Source: Oxytricha trifallax
Taxonomy: Eukaryota > Ciliophora > Spirotrichea > Sporadotrichida > Oxytrichidae
Length of the DNA: 64,000 nucleotides
Assembly: GCA_000711775.1 (NCBI GenBank)
Contig: ARYC01017293.1
Location: 25,699 to 89,698 of the forward strand
Direction: 5' to 3'
Shown here: piece after piece, positions 11,533 through 21,764 of the stretch
Position numbering within the stretch: the first letter of the stretch is position 1
Layout: each line of letters begins with the position of its first letter
Translations under genes and position numbers: made by a program
Notes under the pieces: model-generated
The model's input: only the letters and a program-made list of their open reading frames with translations
Database searches by the model: none
Told to the model about the DNA's origin: nothing

Positions 11533-11871
11533 TTTCAGAAATTTAATGTGAGAATATTTATAAATATACAAAACTCCAATTCAGTTAATTACTAATGCTA
11601 AATTAAAATCATACCTTTTTATTTCTATTTCTCATAATTTATGAATTTATTCAAATATAACGAAGAGCAGGTTTGAGATGAATAAATTGATTTTATTGAT
11701 TGATTGAGACAAGAAACAAATATTAATTAATTAAGTACACTGAGTGATATAAAACATACAAATTCAGGCATTTTTGTTTTTGTAAAAGAGATTTGTGTAT
11801 TTATTTGATTTTTTGCAGGTGGTTATTCTTTCGTTGTTATAATTGTTAATATATAGTTTATTAATTAATTA
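11533..11871. other. AT-rich spacer between two minus-strand genes
   Basis: AT-rich with no convincing conserved reading. It probably contains the 3' end or an IES of the TEX264-like gene and the 5' flank of the beta-helix gene. Confidence 0.35.
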
Positions 11872-12600
11872 AAATGTTATAGATAGAAGTCCTGTTGGTG
11901 TTCAACTGGTAAATAGTATCTTATGGTTTTACCATCAATTATTTCAATGGTGCCTGCTGTTTAATCCATATTTTTCATTACTTCCTTCATGCTTCTTTCG
12001 TTTCTTAATAGGTATTACAAACACGATGGTAGGAATCTAGTCATAAATAAAAAACTGTTTTTTATCAAATTTATGTGTTGAATTTTTTATTATTCTTTAA
12101 ATCTCGTAGCTCCAAAAGCTAAGCTAGATTTATTTCTATAGGGGAAATTACCTTAGATGGATTTAGACTCTTTTAATATAGTTGTTTTATAACCTAACTT
12201 CTCAAATTTAGCAAATTTCTCCTTGTCGTATTAATCCAATAAGAAACCAATTGATGCTAAATTAATATCAATTAGTAAAAATCTTAATGAGACAAATATC
12301 GAATTTCCTACTTTTAAAGAAATTATGATTTTAAGCTCTATAAGACCTTGCATCAATGAGATTGAAGGGGTAATCATAAACGATAGTCATTTGCTTCATC
12401 TTGGTAAAATTAACTCCTTTGATTTCTTTCTGTAAATTCTCATGAAATAGCTGCACTGAATTGATGTGGCCTTGGTAGTCATAATGCACGAATATCCCAC
12501 CTGGGAACTTTCCTGCGTTAACTTATAGTTTTTGGAACATGCCCATATACCACATGTAGAAGAGCAGAAGCACAAACCCTGTTATAAAAATCTCTATCAT
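11872..12600 (-). CDS. TEX264: TEX264-like membrane protein (GyrI-like domain)
   Basis: ATG at 12600 opens with a hydrophobic membrane anchor (FITGFVLLLFYMWYMGMF). A domain follows that lines up with the GyrI-like domain of animal TEX264, an ER-phagy receptor: GIFVHYDYQGHINSVQLF, then MTIVYDYPFNLIDARSYRA, GNFPYRNKSSLAFGATRF, and near the end YYLPVEHQQDFYL, which matches the terminal FYVPE region of the family. The reading changes frame across an AT-rich stretch at about 12258-12306, a likely short IES, and another AT-rich piece lies near 12040-12100. No early TGA follows the last recognisable residue, so the true C-terminus is probably on another MDS. A typical LIR motif was not identified. 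Confidence 0.6.
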
Positions 12601-12652
12601 TTCTTTGCTTTTTAATAAATAAGTGGAATTATAAATTTAAAAATGTCTCTAT

Positions 12653-13006
12653 AATGTAGGAATACATTCGATTTGGGAAAATGAATTAAAATTAAAATTA
12701 ATTAATTATTAGCGCATTAAAAATGAGACGGTGGTTATTATTGCTATAATGATTTTATCAATTGTCCAAAGAGAGAAAAAACCCTTTTACTGTTTTTGGG
12801 AGTTAGCTCAAAATCTAAATATGTCGCATCCTGGGATGATTCAGGAATATTGCCAATAGTAAAGTTCAGCTAAAATTGCGGGATCTACCGTTGAATCGAG
12901 TGAGATTTTAATATTGAGCTCATTTGGTTTTATAACTGCCATGATTTTAATGTTTAATTAATTTAATTTTTATTCATTTTCACAAATCGAATGTATTCCT
13001 ACAATA
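12653..13006. repeat. Inverted repeats flanking a gene segment
   Basis: Left arm about 12653-12705 and right arm about 12955-13006 are inverted copies. Both contain TAGGAATACATTCGATTTG, followed by GAAAATGAAT and an AATTAA-rich tail. Between them lies the start of a small minus-strand gene. A single degenerate arm recurs at 48930-48957 (CCAAATCGAATGTATTTCTC), so the arm is a dispersed repeat. Confidence 0.6.
12690..12942 (-). CDS. Small protein with C-terminal membrane segment
   Basis: ATG at 12942 starts MAVIKPNELNIKISLDSTVD. After a one-base frame change near 12860 the reading continues GNIPESSQDATYLDFELTPK, then a hydrophobic segment IDKIIIAIITTVSFLM near the end. This is the layout of a small tail-anchored protein of about 80 residues. 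It is enclosed by the inverted repeats at 12653-13006. The gene may continue elsewhere, because no TGA follows promptly. Family not recognised. Confidence 0.4.
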
Positions 13007-13084
13007 ATAGTTCTATTAAAGTAATTCTATAAGTTTTAATGTAAGTTAATTCTTAATTAAATGATAGTGATGTGTTAATTAAAT

Positions 13085-14045
13085 AAATATTAGCTCATTG
13101 AGTCTATTCTGAGTATAGTGATGCCATCCTTGATCTTAGGTTGAACGTGCCATCTTTCCAATCTCTCGTCCTTGCTGTGGGTCAATGCCAACATAGTTTA
13201 GTTGAATTAGTTTCCTATCACGTTTGAGAATTTCAAGTTATTCAAGCATCCTTCCAATCCAGTTTCTCTTCTGATATTTTAATCTTTCAATAATAGTTTT
13301 GGATATAAGTTGAGTTTAAATAAAAATAATAAGTTTTATGATAACTTCAAGCTTTTTTTCTTCTTTATTGAATTTGTAGAATACTAATTAACCATCGTAT
13401 GAACCACTACAAAGCAAATCACTGTTTCTAACATTTTAAAAACAATAGATATGCGACCTTTTCATAATAAATAAGAACCATAAAAATTAATTCATAACTT
13501 AACATTGTCAGTTGAAAGAACCCAAGAATCGTCTTGATGAGGCTTCTCCAAAGTGAAGATAGGTTTCTTTTTATTCATAACCCATAAATCTAAGCAATTA
13601 TCACTTGACCCAGTCACGAAATATTGACTGTTAATAACATAAATTGTGTCTAATGTGTGCTTTTCGATCTTGTATAAACCTTTTAAAACTCAAATTATTT
13701 AATAAATTCAAAGAAAATCAAGCCAATACATGAAGATATGATAAATTATATATTCAAGATTTAGCAACTCAGAATCTTCATTAATTTTCCAAAAAATAAC
13801 TTATCTATCTAATCCACAACTAAGGAGTCTATCAGTTAAGTAACTATCCATGCCCAATATATCGCTCTAGTGACCATAATGAGAGTCCATGTAAGCCATT
13901 TCCCTGATATTCCAAACTTTTAGGGATCTATCGTTTGATACTGTGTAGAATTAATCATTTTCTATATCAAATTTAATTCTCTATATTCATGATTAAAAGT
14001 TTGACATTAAATAAGGTTAGAAAATAAAAATTAGGCATTTGCATA
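13085..14045 (-). CDS. RRP9: RRP9/U3-55K-like WD40 protein, C-terminal half
   Basis: Minus-strand segments carry WD40 repeats in the order of RRP9, the U3 snoRNP protein of pre-rRNA processing: RSLKVWNIREMAYMDSHYGH, then LLSCGLDRQVIFWKINEDSE, YFVTGSSDNCLDLWVMNKKK, LLCSGSYDGQLVFYKF, and the C-terminal GCLNNLKFS ... HSKDERLERWHVQPKIKDG, matching the family's GFINSLKFS and HRLGRW region. AT-rich gaps near 13290-13340, 13440-13500 and 13680-13740 look like IESs. The N-terminal half is missing: TBE-2 begins 30 bases upstream of the last recognised piece. A nucleolar role is inferred from family membership. Confidence 0.62.
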
Positions 14046-14076
14046 AAAATAGAGAGTTAACTTACAGTGATTGAAT

Positions 14077-14153
14077 AAAAACCCCAAAATCCCTTAGTGA
14101 GGTTTATAAGTGCTTTGATTTTTAGGGTATAGTTGGAGTAAGTAGAGAAAACG
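14077..14153. repeat. TBE-2 left terminal inverted repeat
   Basis: Starts AAAAACCCCAAAATCCC; an intact end would start CAAAACCCCAAAACCCC. The inner part (TTAGTGAGGTTTATAAGTGC) is a match to the inverted right end. Confidence 0.85.
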
Positions 14154-14204
14154 CAGGTTTTATATGAATTTAATGAATATTTAATGAGTATTAGTGTACT
14201 TAAT

Positions 14205-15644
14205 TCAAACAAATTTTATCTGCTTATCTTTGTGGTATCTCTTGAACTTAGCTCTCTTTAGTGTGTCAAGTATATCTTTTAATGATGATCTTGGATATGC
14301 TGGAGCTCTTACTATGATCATCTCAACAATTTTTTAATCTCAGTGCATATATCTTCTTGCTTGATATGTTTAACAGCCAAAATTATTTATTACTTTTCTT
14401 GCATTGTTCCGAAGTAAGACATACTTTCCATATCGCCCTCTAAGATAAGTGCTGTTTCCGCCTAGACATCCCACTAAACAGAGCATTTAGTCCACTTCTC
14501 TCTTATTGGAAAGTACCCAGGTGAGCCTAGTACTTTAGATAAAGTCCCTATTTCTTACCTTATTGCTATATTGAAATCAATCACTGCTATTTCTAAAGGA
14601 CAGAGATTTAGCATTACATTTTCTGGCTTCAAATCTCTATGAACATACCCCAGATCATTGAGCTCTTCCACACCCTTGGTCATTTCAGTGAGTATCTCAT
14701 TCAAGTCATCTGGGTATCTATTTTGTTAGAGATAATCTCTTATAGTCATTTCAAACTTCTTAAGTCGTAGTGCAACAAAACCATGTCCAAGAATAACTCC
14801 ATCGAGTTTTAGCAAGTTTTTGTATTACCTTTTATAAGCCTCTCTAAGTATTATGTATTCATTGGCAAACTCATTTTGATACTGCTCGTTCCTAATAAGA
14901 TATTTGAAAGGATATACCTTATAAGCATACTCATCAACTACTATGAGTTTTGCCTTGTTAGGCACATCAATATGTAAATAGTTGTTAATGCAAAAAATGA
15001 GATCTACTGCATTTAATGCAGGTATATACATAGCTCTCTCATACAAGCATGCTATATATAATTCATTAGCTGGTTGATTCATTGACTCAAATCGTTTCTG
15101 CTTCTTAAGTCTTCCTGCTCTCTTTCAGACTCTATAGTATTGGACTTTCTCTTGCCTGGTATAAGTTTTTATGTTTCTTTATCTTGCATTAAAAACTCGC
15201 TTAAATGATGTTTTTGCATGTGTCTTTTAACTTTAGCTGAGTGTAAGACTTCATGCAAGTCGTGCAATAATACCTGCCATCGACTTTATCATGCTTAAAA
15301 TATGCCTTGGATTTGCCAGAATGTATCTCTTTGACTTGCATCTTTAAACTGGATTCGGTTGAGAAGAATTTAAAACATTCCTTGCATTCGAGAGGTTTTA
15401 TTTTTTCTATTGGTTGCTGTTCCTTTTCTTCCTCAACCAATTCATTTTGTGTTTAAACTTCCATCTCTGCTCTACCTTTCTTATTTTAAACTTCAATTTT
15501 GAAGACCTCTGCTTCAAACTCAAGGCCTCTTAGCTCAACTTCCCTCTCAACATAAATAACCTCTGGCTTTTTAGTGGGGCCAAAGTTTAACTATGATTAT
15601 CCATTACAAAGAGAAACTGCTTTTGGGTTTAAGTTAGCCGGCAT
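14205..15644 (-). pseudogene. TBE-2 zinc-finger/kinase protein (57-kDa type), frameshifted
   Basis: ATG 15644 to TGA 14205, about 480 codons, the usual size of the TBE 57-kDa protein. The N-terminal half has Cys pairs of C2H2 fingers (LECKECFKFFS; YYCTTCMKSYTQ). The C-terminal half is a protein kinase: catalytic loop YVHRDLKPENVMLN, the DFG position reads DFN, and the activation loop ends SPGYFPIRE. Three one-base frame breaks are visible: in the second finger near 15226 (one A missing in an A run), between finger and kinase near 15095, and near 14325 (A run). The first finger has Gln where a His is expected. It diverges from the small-protein gene across about 530 bases of control region. 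The frame breaks may be decay or sequencing error. Confidence 0.82.
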
Positions 15645-15819
15645 GTTTAAATTCAAATTTAAATTTCTATTATTAATCAGTTATATCCCCTCTGGTTATA
15701 GTAATTCTGTAAAGGAGTTGTCACAGCAACAATAATGGTTGATTTTCAGGTGTTAGACATCATTTTTATACTTAGTTTATGACTATAAAATTTCTAATAT
15801 CATGCTTAATATTTTTAAT

Positions 15820-16110
15820 TTTGGTACCAATTTAGATAATATTCAGGTTGGTACTGGTACCAATTAGGTTTTGAACCATTTTTGAACTTTTCCATTAGAA
15901 GCTCATTAGTTTAAAACTAACTACTAATTAAGTTTTGGTACTATTAAATTGGTACCAATTAAAATTAAACGGAGTTAGTACCAGTACTAATTAAATTGAT
16001 AAAAATGGTGCTCCATCTCTGAAGTTTGTTGCAGCTTCTGCCAGCTTTCTCCATGTATCTTTACCAGGTTGACCTCCTATAAGATGCCCATATTTTATAC
16101 TAAGATTTTA
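15820..16110. promoter_or_regulatory. TBE-2 divergent control region with GGTACC-type palindromes
   Basis: Between the divergent kinase and small-protein genes. GGTACC or GGTAC/GTACC motifs, mostly set in TTGGTACCAATT context, recur at about 15822, 15849, 15855, 15935, 15950, 15976 and 15982 in both orientations. Next to them (15990-16110) is a conserved block whose minus strand can read KYGHLIGGQPGKDTWRKL. Both parts recur together in the TBE derivative at 53187-53510. A role as promoter or protein-binding array is inferred. Confidence 0.5.
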
Positions 16111-16174
16111 AGCAGTAGGATCCAAAACTCTATATATTAAAATTTGAAATTCAATAAGAAGAGAAGGAACAAGG

Positions 16175-16965
16175 ATGGAGTATATAAGTACTGCAATGAA
16201 GAGGGTTGAAGCTTAAGAAATGATCTCAAGATTTAGAAGCAAGGAAGTTCTCTATCGATACCTCACTCAACATGGTATGCATGTAAAATATACTTAATCA
16301 AATACTATAGTGGGATTATTCCTTCCAACGATGGAAGGTACCAATATTTCATTTCTAAGAGCGATACTCTGTGATGAGAAGAAAGCCTTCAAAAACAATG
16401 AAATTAAGTTGATAGAAATACCAAACTACCCAGAGATTTCAGTCACTAATCTCTACGAGGATGCGATGAAAGATGAAGAGTTGGAAGTTTATCTTCCTAC
16501 TAAGAAACAACTCTCTAACAAACTCCCAGAAAGGAGCTTCTTCTTTGGTGTCCTTAGCACTTTAAGAGATAGCTATCTCAGAGAAATCATTGAAGAAGCT
16601 CACTATAAACGCTACTCTATTTCTCCTGAAGATTAAAAGAAGCAAGGCATACTAATAAGCGAGACCTGGCTTGCGGAGCTTAAGAAGCATCCATACCTCT
16701 CTAGTAAGTTTTGACACATAGCTTTGTAGGGAAACCTGGAACTGGTATATTCCTAATGAAAGAACATGCAAAAGTTCACAGAGAGAGAAAGTCATGGACT
16801 ATTCATGAAATGAGCAAGAGACATTATTAAGATTTTTAAAAGCCAGATGAAATGTACATAGATGCAGGAGCTGGCACTAAGAGAGGAAATATGGGCCCAA
16901 GCAAGCCATAAAAAGAGGAGAAGAAGGAGAAGCCTAATCCCTTTCTGGGTTAATTTAATATGTGA
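16175..16965 (+). CDS. TBE-2 conserved small protein (22-kDa type), with 26-nt intron
   Basis: ATG 16175 to TGA 16963-16965. It is open throughout only if a 26-base GT...AG segment at 16704-16729 is removed; then it encodes about 254 residues. The homologous frame at 22126 has a candidate intron of the same length at the same place. Conserved core: IEIPNYPEISVTNLYEDAM, then KQLSNKLPERSFFFGVLSTL and a C-terminal GTKRGNMGPSKP followed by a Lys/Glu-rich tail. No known domain was recognised. Its function in transposition is unknown. It converges on the transposase gene, with 6 bases between the two stop codons. This is the best-preserved gene of the copy. Confidence 0.8.
16704..16729 (+). other. 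26-nt intron in TBE-2 small-protein gene
   Basis: Begins GTAAGTTTTG and ends TTTGTAG. Removing it restores one frame from the ATG to the stop and gives Lys-Pro-Gly-Thr at the junction, as in the TBE-3 copy. Confidence 0.7.
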
Positions 16966-16971
16966 ACTTAT

Positions 16972-18035
16972 TCATTCATTTAAATCTAAAACTTATTTAT
17001 AAACATTCATTCTTCCTTCTCTCTCAAAAACTGTTGTCTTATCTATGCTTACTCTCTTGCAGCTACTCTGGATCAAGTCTACTGTATCGATGGGCAAGTC
17101 ATGCATAAGGTGATACAGCAGCAGTTTCTTGTAGCGAGTCTTAATTTAACTCCAATAGAATTTGATTCCATTAAACTGTGGGCTATAGGGAACGTTATAT
17201 TCAGGTGTTATGTTAACTCTTCATTAGCTTTCTTTGACTCCTTAGTCTTATGAACTGAGAGGTTGTCAACTAACAGGATTATCTCCTAATCATTGTATTT
17301 ATCTCTCAGATTATGTAGGAGCACTCTGTACTACTCTCGCTTAATAGAGCGAGGATGAATAACATAACTTTCTAAGCCAGAGTCTTCACTAATATCTGCT
17401 AAAATTGCATGGGTTACAACCTTTACTTTTTAATCATAGACTTCTATATTACCATACTTCTTATGCCAAGACTTATTAATAAATGTGTTGAAGGTAAACA
17501 CAGCTTCATCAGCATGTATAAACTTGATGTTATTGTCAATAGCCCTCTGTATTTAATCATATATATAGTTTAAATTATTACTATAAAATGACACTGTAAA
17601 ATCAATCACTCTCTTCACTCTCTTGACAGTCTTGAAAGTAATACCATTTCTTCTATAAATATTGGCTATAGTCTAAGGAGAGATACGCATGTCAGGAAAC
17701 TTGCGATGAAACATCACAGCTCGCTAGTCTAATGGAAAGTGTGCCCAATACTTCAAAGTCTTAGAGTCGCAGAGGAAGTCAATATGAGCCTGAGAGAACT
17801 TTTATTTTCTTTAAGGGTGCGTTCAAGAACCAGAGTTATAATGCTAAACAGCTAACAAGATGTGATACCTAACAGTTGAGGCACTCTTTAGTAATAACTT
17901 TGCTAAAGCTGCATAATTTAGTATAGGTTTGGCTTAGTCTATATTGATACTTGTACCATATCTAAGCTTAAGCAATAAATCTAAATATTACTTATCATAA
18001 ATAGACCCTAAATTTCGCTAATTTCTATTTCTCAT
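16972..18035 (-). pseudogene. TBE-2 DDE transposase (42-kDa type), inactivated
   Basis: ATG 18035 to TGA 16972, about 354 codons. It matches the TBE transposase at 22646-23971 throughout. DDE motifs: first Asp in FIHADEAVFTFNT, second in LLVDNLSVHKTK, third position in YSPQFNGIKFYW, where the catalytic Glu codon is AAA (Lys) against GAA in the other copy. An in-frame TGA lies near 17828 and a one-base frame break near 17210. Family role: cut-and-paste transposition of TBEs. In Oxytricha these transposases are known to act in macronuclear genome rearrangement. This copy should not encode an active enzyme. Confidence 0.85.
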
Positions 18036-18057
18036 TTTGCAAATTGGCCTAATTTCT

Positions 18058-18135
18058 CTACTAACCCTAATAAGACCCCAACTATACCCTACAAATCAAC
18101 AATTATAAACCTCACTAAGGGGTTTTGGGGTTTTG
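18058..18135. repeat. TBE-2 right terminal inverted repeat
   Basis: Ends CTAAGGGGTTTTGGGGTTTTG followed by the AAT duplication. Intact, and a match to the TBE-1 right end. Confidence 0.88.
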
Positions 18136-18199
18136 AATGCGGTCAATTTTTTATCAAATTAATTAGTAGCCAGAATTTTAGTCTCACCTAAAGTACAAA

Positions 18200-18694
18200 A
18201 TGAAGAAATATAAATCTCAAAAAAATCTTATGAACAGCAATTCAGGAAATATCCATTCTCCAAGTTTTAACAAAAAAGATCCGTATTTCAAATTTAATGC
18301 TGTTAAATCTGGGAATTAAACTACTAAAATGTCTGAAAGGGCAATATCTCAAGTTTATCTCCCCTTAAATCCAAAAAGCCAGCTGCAAAACTTTAATGAA
18401 TACACTTCTTATAATGAGCATTAAAACTTGCATGACTCCTTGTCTTAATTTAACAAAAAGGCTTCAATGGTTGAATCTTATGAACCTTCTGCTTTAATAG
18501 ACTCGGACCTTCTCGACACCCCAAAGATGAAATTCGATGCCTTGAAGTTAAGTGTAAATTTAGGGAGCAGCATAAACTTTGAGATGAGTCATACTCCAAA
18601 CTTGGTTGAGTAAATTAACCCTACTAAAGTCAGGTAAGACGAGTAATTTGGAATATATGAAAGAAATAACAAATACAATAATTATCAGGAATGA
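18200..18694 (+). CDS. 5' segment of a Ser/Asn-rich gene
   Basis: ATG 18200, 65 bases beyond the end of TBE-2, open for 164 codons to a TGA at 18692-18694. The product is hydrophilic and Ser/Asn/Lys-rich (MKKYKSQKNLMNSNSGNIH ... LDTPKMKFDALKLSVNLGSS). Base composition is clearly richer in GC than the flanks. After the TGA a few more coding-like codons follow in other frames before an AT-rich block starts near 18780, so the TGA probably lies at or beyond an MDS end. No family was recognised. Confidence 0.5.
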
Positions 18695-18779
18695 TACAGA
18701 CAAAGAACTTTAAATATTGAAAACACACTATTTACTAAAAATCTATTAAGTAGCGTATGCATGTTGAATAATTTATTTA

Positions 18780-19640
18780 GAAAAATATAATTGAACTAAT
18801 TAGTAAATTATGATATAGTTAACTATTTTTACTATTAAATGAATTTTTGACATTTCAGAGTGATACTTACCTTAAAATATTTTTGTATTAAAGGAATGTA
18901 TAAATGAATTCCAAATAAAATATTAATATTTTGTATTTTAAAATTTGATTTAAATAATATGTCTACAATAACCAAAAATAAAACTTTCACAAAACATCTT
19001 AAGAAATAAAATTCTATTTTTTTTATTTTAATAATTTTTTAAAAGAGCTAATTTTTCACTAGGTCATAACTTTTGTAAGTTTTAAGTATATTTAGGTAAT
19101 TGTTTATATATAATAGCTTTAATTACTCTATCTGTTTAAAGAGTTTTAATATTTTTTTAATAGCCCACTCACACTCAGAAATAATGAATTCCTAAAAAAT
19201 TAATTTAAAGTATTTTAAATTTCCCACCCCAATAATGAATTAAAAAACATAAATCATATTTTTTCGAAAATCAAGTTTCTCAAATCACATATTCTTAGAG
19301 TGATTGCTATTTATATTACAACTATGATTAATTGTAATGCTCTGAGTAGGGATGCTTATTTATTAAGTACCAGTTAAACTATTAGAAAAAGTTAAAGCAC
19401 TGATTGCTGCAAGTTCCTTAGCTACCCTCTAATTTTATGGATTAAAAGAGCTCTGCATCTTTTTCAATGTCTCAATTTAGCTCTTATGAATTTAATAAAT
19501 TTTAGAATTAGAACTATAAATTTAATTAAATTAAAATAACTAAGATAAATTAACTTAGTTGTTACGGTACTAAATATCTTTCTCACTAACTTTAAATTTA
19601 GTAGGCTACTTAATGTGTTAATCTCTTCCCAATATAGTAA
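18780..19640. other. AT-rich stretch, probably IES
   Basis: Long AT-rich DNA with homopolymers. An open minus-strand frame at 19464-19655 is Leu/Ile/Lys-rich and looks like chance. No other signal was seen. Confidence 0.35.
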
Positions 19641-19654
19641 TTTAAGATTTTTCA

Positions 19655-19955
19655 TTGATTTTATGTGTTAAGAGCCTCCATCTAAACTCTTCTTTTCTTT
19701 CTCTGCTTTTTCAGCTTCTTTATATAAAAAATTAAAATAGAAGCCATGAACTTACTCATCATAAAAACTATTGAAATGATTGGAGTTTGAATTTCCTTCA
19801 TTTAATACGAATGAGGTATTTAATGTGTGTTTCGTCTTACATATCATAATTATCTATCGAGTATGTTTACAAACTGCCTACATTAAAGTTAGCAGCTACA
19901 GGACCTTGAAAAGTTCTCCCTTATCCTAAATTGCTATTTTTAATGAAAGAAAATG
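19655..19955 (-). CDS. Coding segment next to TBE-3, unknown protein
   Basis: Minus-strand coding-like DNA in two frames: GPVAANFNVGSLQTYSIDNY near 19915-19860, then NEGNSNSNHFNSFYDEQVHG and YKEAEKAEKEKKSLDGGS from 19800 to 19660. The second part is Asn-rich and then helical and charged. It stops 10 bases before TBE-3. No start codon or recognised domain. Confidence 0.4.
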
Positions 19956-19965
19956 AGGCCTGATT

Positions 19966-20043
19966 CAAAACCCCAAAACCTTTTCAGTAGTTTGATTAGT
20001 TTTTGATTGATAAAAGTAGATTTTTAAAGCATAGTTTATTAGG
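19966..20043. repeat. TBE-3 left terminal inverted repeat
   Basis: Starts CAAAACCCCAAAACC. Inverse of the right end, which finishes GGTTTTGGGGTTTT. Confidence 0.85.
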
Positions 20044-20125
20044 GTTTAAATAGGGCTTATGTAGTAGTTTAATGTTTAAGTATTAGTAATTTAAGTGAGT
20101 ATAACAAGAGAGTTTTTAAAATATT

Positions 20126-21562
20126 TGACACAAACATAAGCTTCGAGTCTCGTGGTAGTTCTCTAAATTTTATCTTTCTAAGTTGATGTTTGATTGTTTC
20201 TATTTTTTGAAAATTCTCTTAGCTTGGCTTGATGATAGTTGAGTATGCATGTTCTCTGAGACCTCCTTTTATTTTATTTTTATCTAGATATTGTTTGATT
20301 CTCTGCTTAGAATCTCTCTCACCCCTGCAGCTAAAGTATTCGTTTCTTGACATGTCGCTCTCTATTATTATTACTGATATCCCATTAGGTGTCTCCATCT
20401 TTCCAATCCTCTCTCTGGGAAATATTCATGAGTGGCGTATACATTTCCTTATGCAGAGGCTTGGACTCTTTGAGCTCTGTTGAAGTCAATAATATAAACT
20501 CTACGAGGCTGAAAGTTCATCATGATGTTCTCTGGCTTTAAGTCTCTATGAACATAACCTAGCTTGTGAAGCTCTTCAATCCCTTCAACTATCAGCTATA
20601 CTATATAGCTAATTTATTCTAACATCTATTGTCAGATAAGAATTCTCTGTAAGTCATTTAAACTAAAGGAAGCCTGAAGGCTACATGATCTTTACCAAGT
20701 AAAATAGCATCAAGCTAGATGATATGCCTACACTCATTTAACTTTGCCTTTTAAAGAGCATAATACTCATTAACAAATTCTATTTGGAACTTGTCATCTG
20801 CAAGTAATTGAAAGGATATATCTTTTAAGCATATTAATCATCAGTAATGACTCTCTTCTCTATTTTATCTTCAAGAGTGAGGAATCTTTCTAGCCAAGAA
20901 TATAAGTCAATAATTTTTAATATGGGAATCTTCATTGCCCTTATTTTAACCATGATTTTATTGATCTCAGAGACTGGAAAGTTCTAGACTTCTTTCTTCA
21001 TTTCAACTTACTTCTAGACTTCAACTCTAAGAGACTCCACTGGATTTCTTAATATTCTCTTTTAAAGGAATATATTCCCTGTAGGTTCATGAATAAAGAC
21101 AAAACTTTAATTGTACTTTTTCTATAAGTGCACTTTGATGTCTCTAGTATAATAATATAGCTTCTCACAGAACTCACAGACATACTTCCCATCTTCCTTT
21201 TAATGCTTGAGATATAATCTTGGCATATCGTTGTGTATATCTCTCAAGTGTCTCTTATAAGTTGACTTGTAAGGGAAAACTTTATTGCAGTCTTTGCATT
21301 TATAGTCAACTTTAGCTGGTATTTATTAATGCTCTATGGCGGGTTATTTAACCTACTCCTCAATTTGCAAAGCCTCTTTGATAACCTCCTACTTAACTTA
21401 TATTTAAATATCAAAGCTAGACAGATCAAAGTTGTCATTAGTAGGCTCACATCGAGTAAAAGCGTCTCTGGTCTCTACTTTTCTTTGTTACTGGAATTGG
21501 AATTATAATTTTTATTGGCTTTACCCAAGTAATGCCGCTCTTCTCAAAAGGTTATCGCTCAT
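20126..21562 (-). pseudogene. TBE-3 zinc-finger/kinase protein (57-kDa type), damaged
   Basis: ATG 21562. Low-complexity Gln-rich start, then a complete C2H2 finger YKCKDCNKVFPYKSTYKRHL followed by RDIH, and a second finger (YVCEFCEKLYYYTRDIKVHL) lacking its last His. The kinase part has GYVHRDLKPENIMMN and DFN at the DFG position (VYIIDFNRAQ). A frame break lies near 20690-20640 and another near 20400. At the place where the other copies stop (KLMFV then TGA) this copy has TCA at 20126-20128, so the frame runs on into the terminal repeat. Same role and layout as in TBE-2. Not expected to be fully functional. Confidence 0.8.
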
Positions 21563-21764
21563 ATTAGTTTGCCGATATATTTTATTATAATAATTATAAA
21601 ATCTACCGAGATAAACTATTATAGTAGAGTATAAGACACTCTGGTAGTTTCTTTGCTGAAAGGTAAGAAAATTAAATAACCATAAAAGACTGTAATTTGA
21701 CTTATTTTATGATAATTTTATTCGTTTTAGTAAATTAAAATACTCCTAATAAAGATTTATTTCT

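Larger units (their letters stand above)
14077..18135. mobile_element. TBE transposon copy 2, full length
   Basis: 4059 bp bounded by inverted repeats with C4A4/G4T4 ends and flanked by AAT on both sides (14074-14076, 18136-18138), the ANT target duplication of TBEs. Gene order from left: zinc-finger/kinase gene (-), control region, small-protein gene (+), transposase gene (-). The left terminal repeat has point changes (first C lost, C4 to TCCC). The transposase has a premature TGA, a frame break and a changed catalytic Glu, so the copy is probably not autonomous. Confidence 0.92.

Noticed and set aside
20229..20483. Plus-strand open frame of 84 codons
   Set aside because: Antisense shadow of the TBE-3 kinase gene, which has clear HRD and DFN motifs on the minus strand.
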